A program made the translations under genes and the position numbers. Source: DATDIC01 sp963777625 (lineage in GTDB: Bacteria; Pseudomonadota; Alphaproteobacteria; Acetobacterales; Acetobacteraceae). Taken from it: a stretch of 64,000 bases of DNA. The notes under the pieces were generated by a model. The model was given only the letters and a program-made list of their open reading frames with translations, did no database searches and had not been told where the DNA came from. This document shows positions 18,036-27,953 of the stretch, in pieces. The stretch is from assembly GCA_963777625.1 (NCBI GenBank), contig CAVZRO010000003.1, forward strand, positions 1 to 64,000. Reading direction: 5' to 3'. How positions within the stretch are numbered: position 1 is the stretch's first letter; each line of letters begins with the position of its first letter.

Positions 18036-19547
18036 TTACGTCGAGGTTGTGGTGCGTCGGCCGGCGAACGATGCTGTGCCGTACTGGGAGAAATTGACCG
18101 GACCCAGATGCGGCTCGCGACCCGTTCCGAGCGTGACGGTGCCGGTCACCGTGCCGTCGGCTACGATCCCGTCGAACGTGTAGGCCAGTAGACAGCCTTC
18201 GTACCGATGCACTGCTTGCACTTGCAATCGGTCGTCCGCGACATGGCCGGTCGCCGCGTTGTTCCAGTAGCGGGACTGGTGGCGTCCTTTCACGTCGGAA
18301 GCGTCCTGGGTGAGCACCAGTGTGTGCACCGCGGGACCGTCGGCGAAATCGAGCGTCAGCTCCCAGGTTCCGTCAATCTGGACAGATGGAGGCGCCGCCT
18401 TCGACGCCGCGGCATCAGTTGCCAGGGCGCGTGCCACCGCGTCGCCGATCAGTGCCGCCTCGCCCGGTTCCAGGTTGAACGGGTCGATCGAGATCGAGCT
18501 GGCCGTCACGTCGCAATCGTCGAGCATGATGCGCGGCTCGTTATTCAGCAGCCGCTCACGCAATTCCAGCGCGTTGACAGGCCGTCTTGCCCGATCCCAG
18601 GAGATCACGAGCGATGGCACTTTCACGGCGCCGGCGGGCGGCCGGATGCTGGTCTCCACGCCGCCGACCGCGCTCAGGCGCCGGGAGATCGTTTCCAGGT
18701 CGGTCTGCCAGGTGGCACCTTCGGCGGCATGATCGCGCTCGGCGAACCAGTATTCCAGCGCGGTGACGACGCCGATGATGTCCTCCTTGGAAACCTTCAT
18801 CGGCCGGCCGATCCCCTGATGCGGCGATGCGTTCGCCCAGGCGGCGCGGATGCAGCGCTGCTTTCCCAGCAGCAGGCCGCTCACCTGCGGGCCCTGCAGG
18901 AATTTGCCACCGGAATAGACCACCATGTCGGCGCCGCGGGTCAGCCACGGGCATGGCCGCTCAATATGCTCGCTGGCGGCATCGACCATCACCGGAATTG
19001 CGCGCGTATGCGCCAGCTCGACGATGGTTTCGAACGGTACGGCCCCGTCCTGCTCGACCTTTCCATAGACGCAGATCATCGCCACCGCCGGATCCTGAAC
19101 CAGATGTGCAAGCTGGTCGGCGGAGGCATATTCCACGATCTCGGCGCCGACCATGCGGATCGCATGGTCGTAGATGAAGCGATGATCCGTGGCCATCAGC
19201 ACCTTGTTGCGCATTCCGTCGGTCTGCGGCAGGCGCGCGATCCGTTCCGGATCATTGCCGGCAATCGCGCCGGCGGTGCCCAGGCAAACCGCCGCGGCGC
19301 TGCCCGGCGTGACGATGGCGGCCTCTGCCCCGGTCAGTTCGGCGATGCGCCGACCGGCGGCTTCCATCAGCTCGTAGATATTCACGAACTGGGTGGCGGC
19401 GCGCGTCATGGCGGCGCGGACCTCCGGACGGATCAGGCTTCCGCCGTGGATGGTGCGGACCGAGGCGCAGTTGATGAAAGGACGCACGCCCAGACGCAGA
19501 TACGGATTGTCGTTGGCGCGGGAGACGGCGGCGGTATCATCAGGCAT
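18036..19547 (-). CDS. SelA-like PLP-dependent enzyme with C-terminal beta domain
   Basis: A 503-residue protein. Residues 1-380 are a fold-type I PLP enzyme of the L-seryl-tRNA(Sec) selenium transferase-related group (GVRPFINCASVRTIHGGS, TGAEAAIVTPGSAAAV, VDAASEHIERPCPWL, with the PLP lysine in VVYSGGKFLQGPQ). Selenocysteine synthesis itself is unlikely, because no selB or selC is visible. Relatives act as D-glucosaminate-6-phosphate ammonia-lyases or similar lyases. Residues 390-503 add a beta-rich extension (GTWELTLDFADGP, GTVTLGTGREPH) uncommon in the family as I know it. It stands alone and is transcribed towards serB. Confidence 0.8.
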   Translation of the reverse strand: MPDDTAAVSRANDNPYLRLGVRPFINCASVRTIHGGSLIRPEVRAAMTRAATQFVNIYELMEAAGRRIAELTGAEAAIVTPGSAAAVCLGTAGAIAGNDPERIARLPQTDGMRNKVLMATDHRFIYDHAIRMVGAEIVEYASADQLAHLVQDPAVAMICVYGKVEQDGAVPFETIVELAHTRAIPVMVDAASEHIERPCPWLTRGADMVVYSGGKFLQGPQVSGLLLGKQRCIRAAWANASPHQGIGRPMKVSKEDIIGVVTALEYWFAERDHAAEGATWQTDLETISRRLSAVGGVETSIRPPAGAVKVPSLVISWDRARRPVNALELRERLLNNEPRIMLDDCDVTASSISIDPFNLEPGEAALIGDAVARALATDAAASKAAPPSVQIDGTWELTLDFADGPAVHTLVLTQDASDVKGRHQSRYWNNAATGHVADDRLQVQAVHRYEGCLLAYTFDGIVADGTVTGTVTLGTGREPHLGPVNFSQYGTASFAGRRTTTST

Positions 19548-19677
19548 GATGGCCTCTCGTTTCGACAGGACAGGGTGCTGGTGTGCCGGATTTGCGCGGC
19601 TCCGTCCAGAAGCGGCCAGGGTGGTTCGCTGGGGTTAGCGCTTCTCCGCGAGTGGGACAGATTGCGCGTACACTGGT

Positions 19678-21193
19678 TCAGCCTGCCTGCACTGTACCCT
19701 TCGGCATGATTGCGGTCGCCGATTCCAGCCCGACCTCCTGCGCCAGTCCGTCCAGCCGCCGAAGCACGCTTTCACCGGCGAACACGCCGCACGATTCGTC
19801 CAACCGCAGCACCAGCCGGTTGTCCTGCACAGAAAGCGCGGTGGCGGCCAGCAGGTCCGGCGTCCCGGCCGACAGCGTGTAGGCCAGCCGCAGCGCAGTC
19901 CCCAGCACGACGGCGCGGTGCGCGCTGGACACATCCAGCAACAATCGTGCGGGGCGCAGATATCCGGTGTCTCGGTCGGCTTCGTAACGCAGTGCGATCG
20001 CTAACGCCAGAAAGGCCCGCGCGTGGTGATCGAGTCCAATCCCGGGCTGGCGCAGCACACGGAGGAAGGCCTGCTCGGCACGGAACTCCGGATGGTCCCG
20101 GCTGCCCACATCCGACATCCAGCACGCGGCTTCACGCAGCCGGCGCTGCCCGGCGGCTTCGCGCGGAAACAACGGATCGGTCCAGGTGATCAGATGTGGC
20201 GGCAGGGCCGGATCGCGTCCAAGCTGACGCGCGTAGTCGCGGCCGGCGGCGATCAGCGGGTCCTCGGCGCGGATCTGTTCGGGCAGGCGTTGCATGAACC
20301 AGCCCTCGCGCAGCCCGTTCGCGCTGAACACCACGCGTGCCGCCGAGGTTTCCCGTAGGTACGCGGCGCAGCACCACGGCGGCGTAGGGCAGATCGTCGG
20401 CGCGGCGCCGAGGCACGGCCGGCAGACGCTCCACCGCCCGCCGCCCGGCGCCGGCAATCATGCCGCCGAGCTCACGCGCCTCTTCGCGGCCGATCGTATA
20501 GTGATGCACCATGTGCAGCGGATAGCCGACCTGGGCCATATGGACCCGCGCCAGGGCCCGCCACGCGCCGCCGACCAAATACAGCTCGCGTCCTTCGCCC
20601 TGTTTCAGCCAGCCGATCGGCGCGAGATCGCGCTCGGCGACCTCGCGCGCCTTCCCCGGATCACCACCGGCGCGTTCGGCAAGACGGATCACGCCAAGTC
20701 CGACAGTGTGGGTCTGCCGGGTCCGGCCGCCCTCGATGCGCACCAACTCCAGCGATCCGCCACCGATGCCGGCCAGCACGCCGTCCGCTTGCGGGATCCC
20801 GCACAGCACGCCGAGTGCGGAATATTCACCCTCCTCGTCGCCGGACAGTACGCGGATCGGCACGCCGGGCAGGTAGGACGACAAGGTGCGCACGAAATCC
20901 GGCCCGTTTGCCGCGTCGCGCACCGCGGCGGTAGCGAGCACCTCCAGCGGGTCGGCCCCCATCGCGGTGGCGACCGCGCGGTACCGGCGCATGACGGTGA
21001 TCGCCTGATCGACACCGTCCTCGTTCAACCGGCCGGTCGCTTCCAATCCTCGGCCGAGGCGCAGCACGGCTTTTTCGTTGAAGATGGCAACCGGATTGCG
21101 GCAGTTGCCTTCGTACACCACCAGGCGGACGGAATTGGATCCGAGATCGACCACCGCGCAGCGCGACGCCTCAGGTGAAGGACGAAAGGGCAT
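19678..21193 (-). pseudogene. ppx: exopolyphosphatase/pppGpp phosphatase (Ppx/GppA), frameshifted
   Basis: The 5' part (21193 to about 20365) encodes the Ppx/GppA ASKHA fold: VVDLGSNSVRLVVYEG (phosphate 1), LATAAVRDA, and GVLAGIGGGSLELVRI (phosphate 2). The 3' part in another frame (to 19678) continues LRETSAARVVFSANGLREGW and the C-terminal HD-like helical domain (HARAFLALAIALRYEAD). The switch is at GTACCTACGG (about 20363-20368), where one extra C breaks the frame. Exopolyphosphatase degrades the polyphosphate made by the adjacent ppk, and the spacing of six bases after ppk supports one operon. As written the protein is cut after about 350 residues with a garbled tail. Confidence 0.85.
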
Positions 21194-21199
21194 TCAGAG

Positions 21200-23452
21200 T
21201 CAGTCCTGGTTCACACGATCCGGCCGTCGGTGCGCGGCCAATGACGGCGGCAATACTGGTCCGTGCAAGGCGGAGCCTCGCCCGGACAGCGACGGGTTGG
21301 TCATGAAGTAATCGTGAGCCGAGACCGGCTTGCGGCCCGGCGGAACGCGCCGCCACAAGCCGTCAGGGCGCAGCTCCCACGATTGCATCGTGTCTTTCAG
21401 GTTCACCACCATGATCTGATCGAGCACCTGCGCATGGACCGTCGGATTGAAGATCGGCACCAGTGTCTCCACGCGCCAGTCCAGGTTGCGCACCATCCAG
21501 TCGGCGCTGCTGATATAGACGCGCGCATGACGGCTGGGGAGCTGGTGGCCGTTGCCGAACACGCAGATGCGGCTGTGCTCCAGGAACCGGCCGACAATCG
21601 ACTTGATGCGGATATTGTCCGACAAGCCCGGAACGCCAGGGCGCAGGCAGCAGATGCCGCGCACCACGCCGAGGATTTTCACGCCGGCCTGCGACGCGCG
21701 ATACAGCGCGTCGATCAATTCGTTGTCCACGAGGCTGTTCATCTTGAGCCAGATGCCGCCCGGCTTGCCGGCGCGTGCAAAGGTGGTTTCTTTTTCGATC
21801 AATTCCAGCAGCACGTTGCGCAAGGTCAGCGGACTGAAGGCGATCGCGTCCATCATCTCCGGCTCCGCATAGCCGGTGAGGTAATTGAACAGCCGCGCCG
21901 CGTCGCGCGTGAGCTCCGGGTCGGTCGTGAAGAAGGATAGGTCGGTATAGATGCGCGCGGTGATCGGATGGTAGTTGCCGGTGCCGAAATGAGCATAGGA
22001 GCGTACCGCGCCGGCTTCCCGCCGCACCACGAGCGACAGTTTCGCGTGCGTCTTCAGCGCCGCGAAGCCATACACCACCTGCACGCCGGAAGCTTCCATC
22101 GACCGCGCCAGGCCGATGTTGGCTTCTTCGTCGAAGCGGGCGCGCAGCTCCACCACCGCGGTGACGAATTTGCCGGCTTCCGCGGCCTCGATCAGCGCCT
22201 TCACGATGGGGCTGTCGCGGCTGGTGCGGTACAGCGTCTGCTTCACCGCGACGACGTTCGGGTCACGTGCGGCCTGGCGCAGGAACTGCACCACCACGTC
22301 GAAGCTCTCGAACGGGTGGTGCACGATGATGTCCTTGGCGCGGATCGCCGCGAAGCAGTCGCCGCCGAAATCGCGGATGCGCTCCGGGAAGCGCGGCGTG
22401 TAAGGCGGGAACAGCAGGTCTGGCCGGTCATCCACGATCAGTTGCCGCAGGTCGGCGACGCCCAGGATACCGTCCTGAATGAAGATCTCGTCCGGCGTGG
22501 CATCGAGCTCATCCGCGACCAGCTCGCGCAGCTCCTCCGGCATGTCGGCGCTGAGACTGAGATGGATCGCGACGCCGCGCCGGCGCCGCTTCAGCGCCGT
22601 CTCGTAGGAGCGGACGAGGTCTTCCGCCTCTTCCTCGAACTCCACGTCGGTGTCGCGGATCAGCCGGAACATGCCCTGCCCGGTGATGCGAAAGCCGGGG
22701 AACAGCCGGTCGAGGAACCGCCCGACCATGTCTTCCAGCATGACGAAGCGGATCGGTCGGTGCTCGGCTGCGGGTAACCGGACAAACCGCTCGACCTGCG
22801 AGGGCAGCGGGATCAGCGCCCGCATATTGTGCCCGTCCGGCTGGTGCAGCAGCTTCAGCGCGATCACCAGTCCCATGTTCGGGATGAACGGGAACGGGTG
22901 CGCCGGGTCGACGGCAAGCGGCGTGAGGACGGGAAACACCCGCTCCATGAACCACGCCTCCAGCCAGGCTACGTCTTCGTCGGGGAGAGCAGCGGTGTCG
23001 CATACTTCGATTCCCGCCGCCTGCAGCAGGCCGCGCAGGTCGCGCCACGCATGCTGCTGGTCAGCCAGCAGCGCCTCTGCCCGCTTCTTGATCTCGCCAA
23101 GCTGCTGCGCCGCCGTCCGCCCATCCGGCGACACCGCCGTGACCCCCGCCTTCGCCTGGCCGATCAGGCCGGCCACGCGAACGGAGTAGAATTCGTCCAG
23201 GTTCGAGGCGCTGATGGAGACGAAACGCACGCGCTCCAGCAGCGGGTGGCGGGGATTTTCGGCTTCTTCGACGACGCGGTGGTTGAAGTCGAGCCAGGAG
23301 ACCTCGCGGTTGATGAAGCGCTCCGGGCTGTGGGGGGCGACGGTGAGCGGGCGCGGGGTTGGCGTCGGCGCTGCGGTCGGCAGGGTCAGCGTGTCCGTGC
23401 CGTTGCTGCCGTTGCCGGGTGCATGAATCTCGGGCGCCTGGGTCTTGTCCAT
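21200..23452 (-). CDS. ppk: polyphosphate kinase
   Basis: A 750-residue PPK1 that polymerises the gamma phosphate of ATP into polyphosphate. The N domain begins ERFINREVSWLDFNHRVVEE. The phospholipase-D-like catalytic half shows KTHAKLSLVVRRE with the autophosphorylated His, YAHFGTGNYHP, RFLEHSRICVFGNG and SSADWMVRNLDWRVE. The length is typical. A Thr/Pro-rich leader of about 40 residues precedes the conserved part, so a start nearer to the domain cannot be excluded. ppx follows directly. Confidence 0.96.
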   Translation of the reverse strand: MDKTQAPEIHAPGNGSNGTDTLTLPTAAPTPTPRPLTVAPHSPERFINREVSWLDFNHRVVEEAENPRHPLLERVRFVSISASNLDEFYSVRVAGLIGQAKAGVTAVSPDGRTAAQQLGEIKKRAEALLADQQHAWRDLRGLLQAAGIEVCDTAALPDEDVAWLEAWFMERVFPVLTPLAVDPAHPFPFIPNMGLVIALKLLHQPDGHNMRALIPLPSQVERFVRLPAAEHRPIRFVMLEDMVGRFLDRLFPGFRITGQGMFRLIRDTDVEFEEEAEDLVRSYETALKRRRRGVAIHLSLSADMPEELRELVADELDATPDEIFIQDGILGVADLRQLIVDDRPDLLFPPYTPRFPERIRDFGGDCFAAIRAKDIIVHHPFESFDVVVQFLRQAARDPNVVAVKQTLYRTSRDSPIVKALIEAAEAGKFVTAVVELRARFDEEANIGLARSMEASGVQVVYGFAALKTHAKLSLVVRREAGAVRSYAHFGTGNYHPITARIYTDLSFFTTDPELTRDAARLFNYLTGYAEPEMMDAIAFSPLTLRNVLLELIEKETTFARAGKPGGIWLKMNSLVDNELIDALYRASQAGVKILGVVRGICCLRPGVPGLSDNIRIKSIVGRFLEHSRICVFGNGHQLPSRHARVYISSADWMVRNLDWRVETLVPIFNPTVHAQVLDQIMVVNLKDTMQSWELRPDGLWRRVPPGRKPVSAHDYFMTNPSLSGRGSALHGPVLPPSLAAHRRPDRVNQD

Positions 23453-23668
23453 GCGCCGATCTTATAGCCAACGGGCGAAAGTCTCGACTCTACTGGTCCG
23501 ACCCGTAACGCCGCCCTTGTGGGTCTGGGCCGCGGAGCAGACCAAGGGTGGGGGTCAAGAATAATGAAGTTTGTATGATACGACCCGGCGAGAAGGCATT
23601 TTGCGTGATCAGTCGCCGCGCCGGCACGATCGGCAACGGTACGTGGTGCGGCCGGGAAGTTGCCTCCA

Positions 23669-24778
23669 TCACGTCCTGGTCGCACGGCGGTCTTTAAGCT
23701 GGTTCCGGCTGGGCTGCCCCGGTGTCGCCACGCGTTGCCCCATGCGGCCCAGCGGGGCATTCGTGACTTCGCTGTGGCCAGCCTGCCCCGAACCATCGTG
23801 ATGATTGCCGGTGGCTTTATAGTAGGACCCAACGTCTTCGCTACGGTACGCCTCAGTTGAACTGGCCGCAACCGAACACGAGTCCAGAGGAGTCGCCGCG
23901 TCGACGGCTTCCGCTCGTGCCGGCATCGTCGGCTGGCGTGGAGCTGCCGCGGGTGCCCCCGCCCGGAGGGGGTGGTAGACCGATGCCACTGCGACCGGCT
24001 GGGCAACTGGTGCCGCTGCGACCGGCTGGGCAACGGGAGCTGCCGCAATTGGCACCGCAGGCGCAGGCGCAGGCATGGCCGGCTGAAGGACCTGCGCCGC
24101 CACACCCGATTGCGCAACCCGAGCCGCCGCAATTGGCGCTGCAGGCGCGGCCTGCTGACGGACCGGTGCGACTGCGCCCGACTGCGTAACCGGTGCCGCC
24201 GCAATTGGCGCCGCTGGTGCTGGCGCAGGCGCGGCCGGCTGACGGACCGGCGCCGCTGCGCCCGACTGCGCAACCGGAGCCGCTGCAATTGGCGCGGCTG
24301 GCGCTGGCGCAGGCGCAGCCGGCTGACGGGCTGGGGCCGCTGCACCCGACTGCGCAACCCGAGCCGCCGCAATTGGCGCCGCAGGCGCGGCCGGCTGACG
24401 AACCGGCGCCGCTGCGCCCGACTGCGCAACTGGAGCCGCCACAATTGGCGCCGCCGGCGCGGGTGCCCGCGCGGCCGGCTGACGGGCTGGCGCCGCTGCA
24501 CCCGACTGCGCAACCCGAGCAGCCCCGTCCTGCTGCGGGACTGGCGTGTGCGGCATGGGATTCGGCGGTGCCGCCGCATGAACGGCGCGGGCGGGCGGCG
24601 GAGCCACCATGAAACGCTGCCGCGCCTCGGCCGCAAGCTGCCGCACGTCCACATTCAGGATGTGCAGAATCCACGCATCGCGCTCTGGCACGCGCGGCAC
24701 ACCTCGTTTCGCGCCGCCGGCTGTCGCAGCCGTTGTTGGCGCCGGCACCTGGACGGCTTGCACGTCCGCAATCGGCAT
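23669..24778 (-). CDS. Ala/Pro/Gln-rich tandem-repeat protein
   Basis: A 369-residue protein with a unique N terminus (WILHILNVDVRQLAAEARQRF) and a long middle built from alternating repeats of 28 and 24 residues of the type APIAAAPVAQSGAAAPVRQP. It ends in a polar Ser/Thr/His-rich tail. No signal peptide or membrane helix is seen. The low-complexity Ala-Pro region would be extended and flexible, like a linker or spacer. The repeat DNA is open in several frames, so the coding frame is less certain than for other genes. This frame was chosen because its non-repeat ends look protein-like. No function is suggested. Confidence 0.5.
   Translation of the reverse strand: MPIADVQAVQVPAPTTAATAGGAKRGVPRVPERDAWILHILNVDVRQLAAEARQRFMVAPPPARAVHAAAPPNPMPHTPVPQQDGAARVAQSGAAAPARQPAARAPAPAAPIVAAPVAQSGAAAPVRQPAAPAAPIAAARVAQSGAAAPARQPAAPAPAPAAPIAAAPVAQSGAAAPVRQPAAPAPAPAAPIAAAPVTQSGAVAPVRQQAAPAAPIAAARVAQSGVAAQVLQPAMPAPAPAVPIAAAPVAQPVAAAPVAQPVAVASVYHPLRAGAPAAAPRQPTMPARAEAVDAATPLDSCSVAASSTEAYRSEDVGSYYKATGNHHDGSGQAGHSEVTNAPLGRMGQRVATPGQPSRNQLKDRRATRT
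23984..24512. repeat. coding minisatellite of 84- and 72-bp units
   Basis: From about 24100 to 24512, units beginning CCCGACTGCGCAAC and containing GCAATTGGCGCC and CGGCCGGCTGACG recur five to six times, with lengths of 84 or 72 bases (both multiples of three). Shorter repeats GCGACCGGCTGGGCAAC precede them at about 23990-24035. Copy number probably varies between strains. Confidence 0.8.
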
Positions 24779-24877
24779 TGATGCTGTTCTCCGCTGATGA
24801 GTTGAATGCGGGTGCCTCTGCTGCCGATCGTGTGAGGCGTGGTAGCAAATGCGTCTCAGCGGACCAGTCGATCCGTC

Positions 24878-25879
24878 TCAGTCCGCGTCGCGCCTCAGCT
24901 CATCACCATGCACTGCCGCCGTTGGGGTCATGCCGAAGCGCTCGCGGAACAGCCGCGCGAAGTGGGCCGGATCGGCAAATCCGCAACGGAACGCAACATC
25001 GCCGATGGTTTCCTGCCGCCCGGCCCCTGAAACAAGCAGTTCGCGGGCGCGCAGCAATCGCGCCCCGCGCACATAATCGGCCACGGTTTCTCCGTGCCGG
25101 GCGAAGACTCGGTACAGATGCGCACGCGAGCAGCCGAGCTGCCGTGCGATCAACTCCGGATTCAGACGCGTCGAGCCGAGATTCCGGGAGATATAGACTC
25201 GCGCGGCGGCAAACAGACCGGTATCAATCAGTCCGTCTTCGATATGGGTTCCGAGCGCCAGGCGCAGCGTGCTGATTGCCAGGTCGCGCGTCGCTTCCAG
25301 CGCCGCCGTTTGCGCTGCGGGATCAAGTCGCGCGGCGATTTCCGCCAGCGTCGTGAACTGCGCCTTCAACAAGGGTGCGAGCCCATTATTGGACAATTCG
25401 ACGCCGTGCAGCCGGGAAATACCCTCCCCGAGGTCCCGCTGCAGCGCGGAGTGCGGCAGTTGCAGGACCAGTACGCGACGGAACTCGGATGTCGGCCACC
25501 ACCCTCTGGCGGGCTGCGTGAAATCCCTGACCATGATCTGGCCGGATCGCGCGATCGTTTCCGACGCCGCGTGCTCGCACAGCATTCCCAGATCGCCCCG
25601 CACCACCAGCAAAAGTCTGAGCAGATCGAGACTATCGCAACCAATGCGGCCGATCCGTCGATCGAGCTTTATCGGGCTGGCGGCAACGTCGGCGAACCGC
25701 ACGGAAGGCCCATTGAGCCGCCGCAGCCGGATGCGAAGCGACGTGCCGGGAGCGCGGAACGGCTCGCTCTGCATTCCATGCGGTGCGATTGCCTGCCACA
25801 GCGCTTGTCGCCGGTCGATGTCGAGGTCGTTCGTATCGAATTCGCTGTACGAATATGCGGGCTGCACCAATGCCGGCAT
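24878..25879 (-). CDS. AraC-family transcriptional regulator
   Basis: A 333-residue regulator. The N-terminal 190 residues resemble the AraC-binding-like domain with VRDFTQPARGWWPTSEFRRVLVLQLP. The C-terminal 100 residues hold two helix-turn-helices: LIARQLGCSRAHLYRVFARHG and IGDVAFRCGFADPAHFARLFRERFGMTPTA, the classic AraC signature. The ligand and target are unknown. It sits alone between the repeat protein and SCO1 and reads leftwards. Confidence 0.88.
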   Translation of the reverse strand: MPALVQPAYSYSEFDTNDLDIDRRQALWQAIAPHGMQSEPFRAPGTSLRIRLRRLNGPSVRFADVAASPIKLDRRIGRIGCDSLDLLRLLLVVRGDLGMLCEHAASETIARSGQIMVRDFTQPARGWWPTSEFRRVLVLQLPHSALQRDLGEGISRLHGVELSNNGLAPLLKAQFTTLAEIAARLDPAAQTAALEATRDLAISTLRLALGTHIEDGLIDTGLFAAARVYISRNLGSTRLNPELIARQLGCSRAHLYRVFARHGETVADYVRGARLLRARELLVSGAGRQETIGDVAFRCGFADPAHFARLFRERFGMTPTAAVHGDELRRDAD

Positions 25880-25991
25880 AGTTCCGCTCCGCTTATCGAT
25901 CCATGGAGATCGATCCGGGACGACCTGATCGGGTCAACTCCATCCGGACCCTAGCGCAGCATGCTGCCAGTTGCCAATGCGAGCATCATGG

Positions 25992-26666
25992 TCACTGCCG
26001 CGGACGCGGGCGCGCCGTACAGCAAGGACGGTTGAGTATCAAACTGTCTCGGCGGGATGGGCTCACGACATCAGCTTGGCCATGTCCGCGGCCATCTGTT
26101 GCGGCTTTCGCCTCGTCCACCGGGGCGATGAACCGGCCGTCCGGCGCCATGAAATACAGCACCGAGCTGTGATCCATGGAGTAGTCGTCCGGACCGGGGC
26201 CGGTGACGTGCTTGGCGGCATAGACATGGTATTCTTTCGTGACGCGGGCGATTTCCTCCGGTGTGCCGGTGAGCCCGATCAGCCGCGGGGAAAAGGCTGC
26301 CGTGTAGCGCTTCATCACCGGCGGGGTGTCGCGCGCCGGATCGACGGTGATGAAGATCGGCGCCACGCGGTCGGCCTTCGGTCCCAGCGCGTCGAGTGCG
26401 TCCGCCACTGATTGCAGCGTGGTCGGGCAGACATCCGGGCAGAACGTGTAGCCGAAATAGACCAGCATGTATTTGCCGCGGAACGTGCGGTCGGTGACGG
26501 TGTGACCCGAGCCGTCCTGCAGCGTGAACGGGCCGCCGATCGCCACGCCGGCATTGTGACCGAACCACACGAATGCCGCCGCGCCGAACATCAGCAGGGC
26601 CAGCAGCACACCGACGACGGCGTAGGGAAACGCGGAAGGCACGTGGCTTCCGGGACGGGTGGTCAT
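25992..26666 (-). CDS. SCO1/SenC-type copper chaperone, frame lost near the C terminus
   Basis: The protein starts MTTRPGSHVP, has one membrane anchor (AVVGVLLALLMFGAAAFVWFG) and a periplasmic thioredoxin-like fold. It delivers copper to the CuA site of cytochrome oxidase. The copper ligands CxxxC (TFCPDVCP, Cys76/Cys80) and the distal His in YSMDHSSVLYF are present. The last 35 residues (GRGHGQADVVSPS...) are unlike the family. Shifting one base near 26095 gives MAADMAKLMS and a stop at 26063, the usual end, so a net +1 indel probably lengthens the product. The start 26666 was chosen because the upstream open frame belongs to the neighbouring gene. Confidence 0.85.
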   Translation of the reverse strand: MTTRPGSHVPSAFPYAVVGVLLALLMFGAAAFVWFGHNAGVAIGGPFTLQDGSGHTVTDRTFRGKYMLVYFGYTFCPDVCPTTLQSVADALDALGPKADRVAPIFITVDPARDTPPVMKRYTAAFSPRLIGLTGTPEEIARVTKEYHVYAAKHVTGPGPDDYSMDHSSVLYFMAPDGRFIAPVDEAKAATDGRGHGQADVVSPSRRDSLILNRPCCTARPRPRQ

Positions 26667-26776
26667 GGGCGGCCGGTGCCCATCTGGGCGACATGACGAG
26701 AATGGTTCGGCATCGATAGCTCCTGCGGTCAGAGTGGCGGCGCGCGGTCGTGCGCTAACCGACGGTCGACAGTGAC

Positions 26777-27155
26777 TCAGACCAGGGCGGGAGGGCCGCG
26801 CGGCTGCGCGGCAGACTGCGGTGTGGCCGGCGGTGTGGTGATCGCCGGCAGGATTGGGGCAGGGCCGAGCGCCACGCCACGGGGCGACGGAACCGGCAAG
26901 GTGCGGCCCAGGATTGGGACCGACGTCGCCAGGGCCATGCAGAGCGGACACAGGGCGCAGTCCGGTACGTGATGCGCCGGTACCTGATGTGCCGGTGACG
27001 GTGGCTGGTGCTTGTCCGGCACCCGGCACACGGCGGACAGGCCGATGGCGGGCCAGCCACGGATCGGGCACGCTCGCCGACAGGCCAAGCTGGACCGTCA
27101 GCGCGAGCAGCGCCGCAAACAACCCGAAGCGAGCGCAGGGCAGTCGGTTCAGCAC
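26777..27155 (-). pseudogene. DUF2946-like small Cys/Pro-rich exported protein, frameshifted
   Basis: The 5' part reads MLNRLPCARFGLFAALLALTV, a signal peptide, then SASVPDPWLA. In the next frame the text continues AIGLSAVCRVPDKH, HHVPDCALCPLCMALAT and a Pro-rich tail ending AAQPRGPPALV. The CALCPLC segment and the QPRGPPA ending match the general plan of DUF2946 proteins, often found with copper or cytochrome oxidase genes. The shift lies near 27055-27062 in a CCCG run, with one extra C. It lies just upstream of SCO1 on the same strand, which agrees with a role in copper handling. Confidence 0.5.
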
Positions 27156-27254
27156 CCGGCGGAAACTACACCACTGACGTGGCCAGGCAATTGCCGAACG
27201 CGAGGCTTACGCCTACCAATGACGGCAAACCGATATCATCACGCCGAGGTGGCG

Positions 27255-27935
27255 ATGTGGCCGACAAGCCTGTTGACCCGGCCGCAGCTTATCGAAGTTG
27301 CCGGCTATGCCGCGTCGCTGAGCGTGTTCGCGAGCTTCTGCATGAGCACCATGGTGCCGTTGCGTGTCGCCGCGCTGGTCAGCAACATCCTGTTCATAAC
27401 CTATGGTTATCTCGGCGGCATCTATCCGGTGCTGGTCCTGCACGTCGCGCTGCTGCCGGTTAATCTCTGGCGCATCACGCAAGTCTTTCGCCTGATCGGT
27501 GCGACGCGGCACACCCAAGAAGGTTTCGATTTCTCAACTTTACGTCCGGTGATGCCGGCGCGCACGTTGCGCGCGGGGGAGATTCTGTTCCGGCGCGGCG
27601 ACCCCGCCTGGGAAATGTACGTGCTGGAGCAGGGCAAGCTTGTCATCCAGGAACTTGGCCAGATCCGGGAAGCAGGCGCGATCGTCGGTGAGATGGGCGT
27701 GCTGTCGCGTACTCACCGACGCACTGCCACCGTGGTGGCGCGCACGGACTGCGTGCTGCGAACGCTGACCTCGGCAAGGCTGCGGGAATTATATTTCCAG
27801 CACCCGGCCGTGACGCTGCGTTTGCTGGAGACACTGGCGGACCGTCTGATCCCGCATGTCGAGGCGATGCCGTCGTCCGCCAAACCGGCCGGGCTTGAGG
27901 GCCAGGCCGCTGTCGCGCCACACTCGTCGGAATAA
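27255..27935 (+). CDS. membrane protein with a cyclic-nucleotide-binding domain
   Basis: A protein of about 226 residues with two or three N-terminal membrane helices (LIEVAGYAASLSVFASFCM, VAALVSNILFITYGYLGGIYPVLVLHVALL) and a C-terminal cNMP-binding beta-roll from about residue 105 (GEILFRRGDPAWEMYVLEQGKL, GAIVGEMGVLSRTHRRTATVVA). The phosphate-binding cassette has GEMGVLSRTHRRTA, with the Arg usually needed for cyclic nucleotide binding. There is no DNA-binding HTH. It may sense a cyclic nucleotide at the membrane. ATG 27255 has GAGG nearby; 27219 is an alternative start. The next gene begins 18 bases later. Confidence 0.75.
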   Translation: MWPTSLLTRPQLIEVAGYAASLSVFASFCMSTMVPLRVAALVSNILFITYGYLGGIYPVLVLHVALLPVNLWRITQVFRLIGATRHTQEGFDFSTLRPVMPARTLRAGEILFRRGDPAWEMYVLEQGKLVIQELGQIREAGAIVGEMGVLSRTHRRTATVVARTDCVLRTLTSARLRELYFQHPAVTLRLLETLADRLIPHVEAMPSSAKPAGLEGQAAVAPHSSE

Positions 27936-27953
27936 CCAATCACGGAGTTTCAC

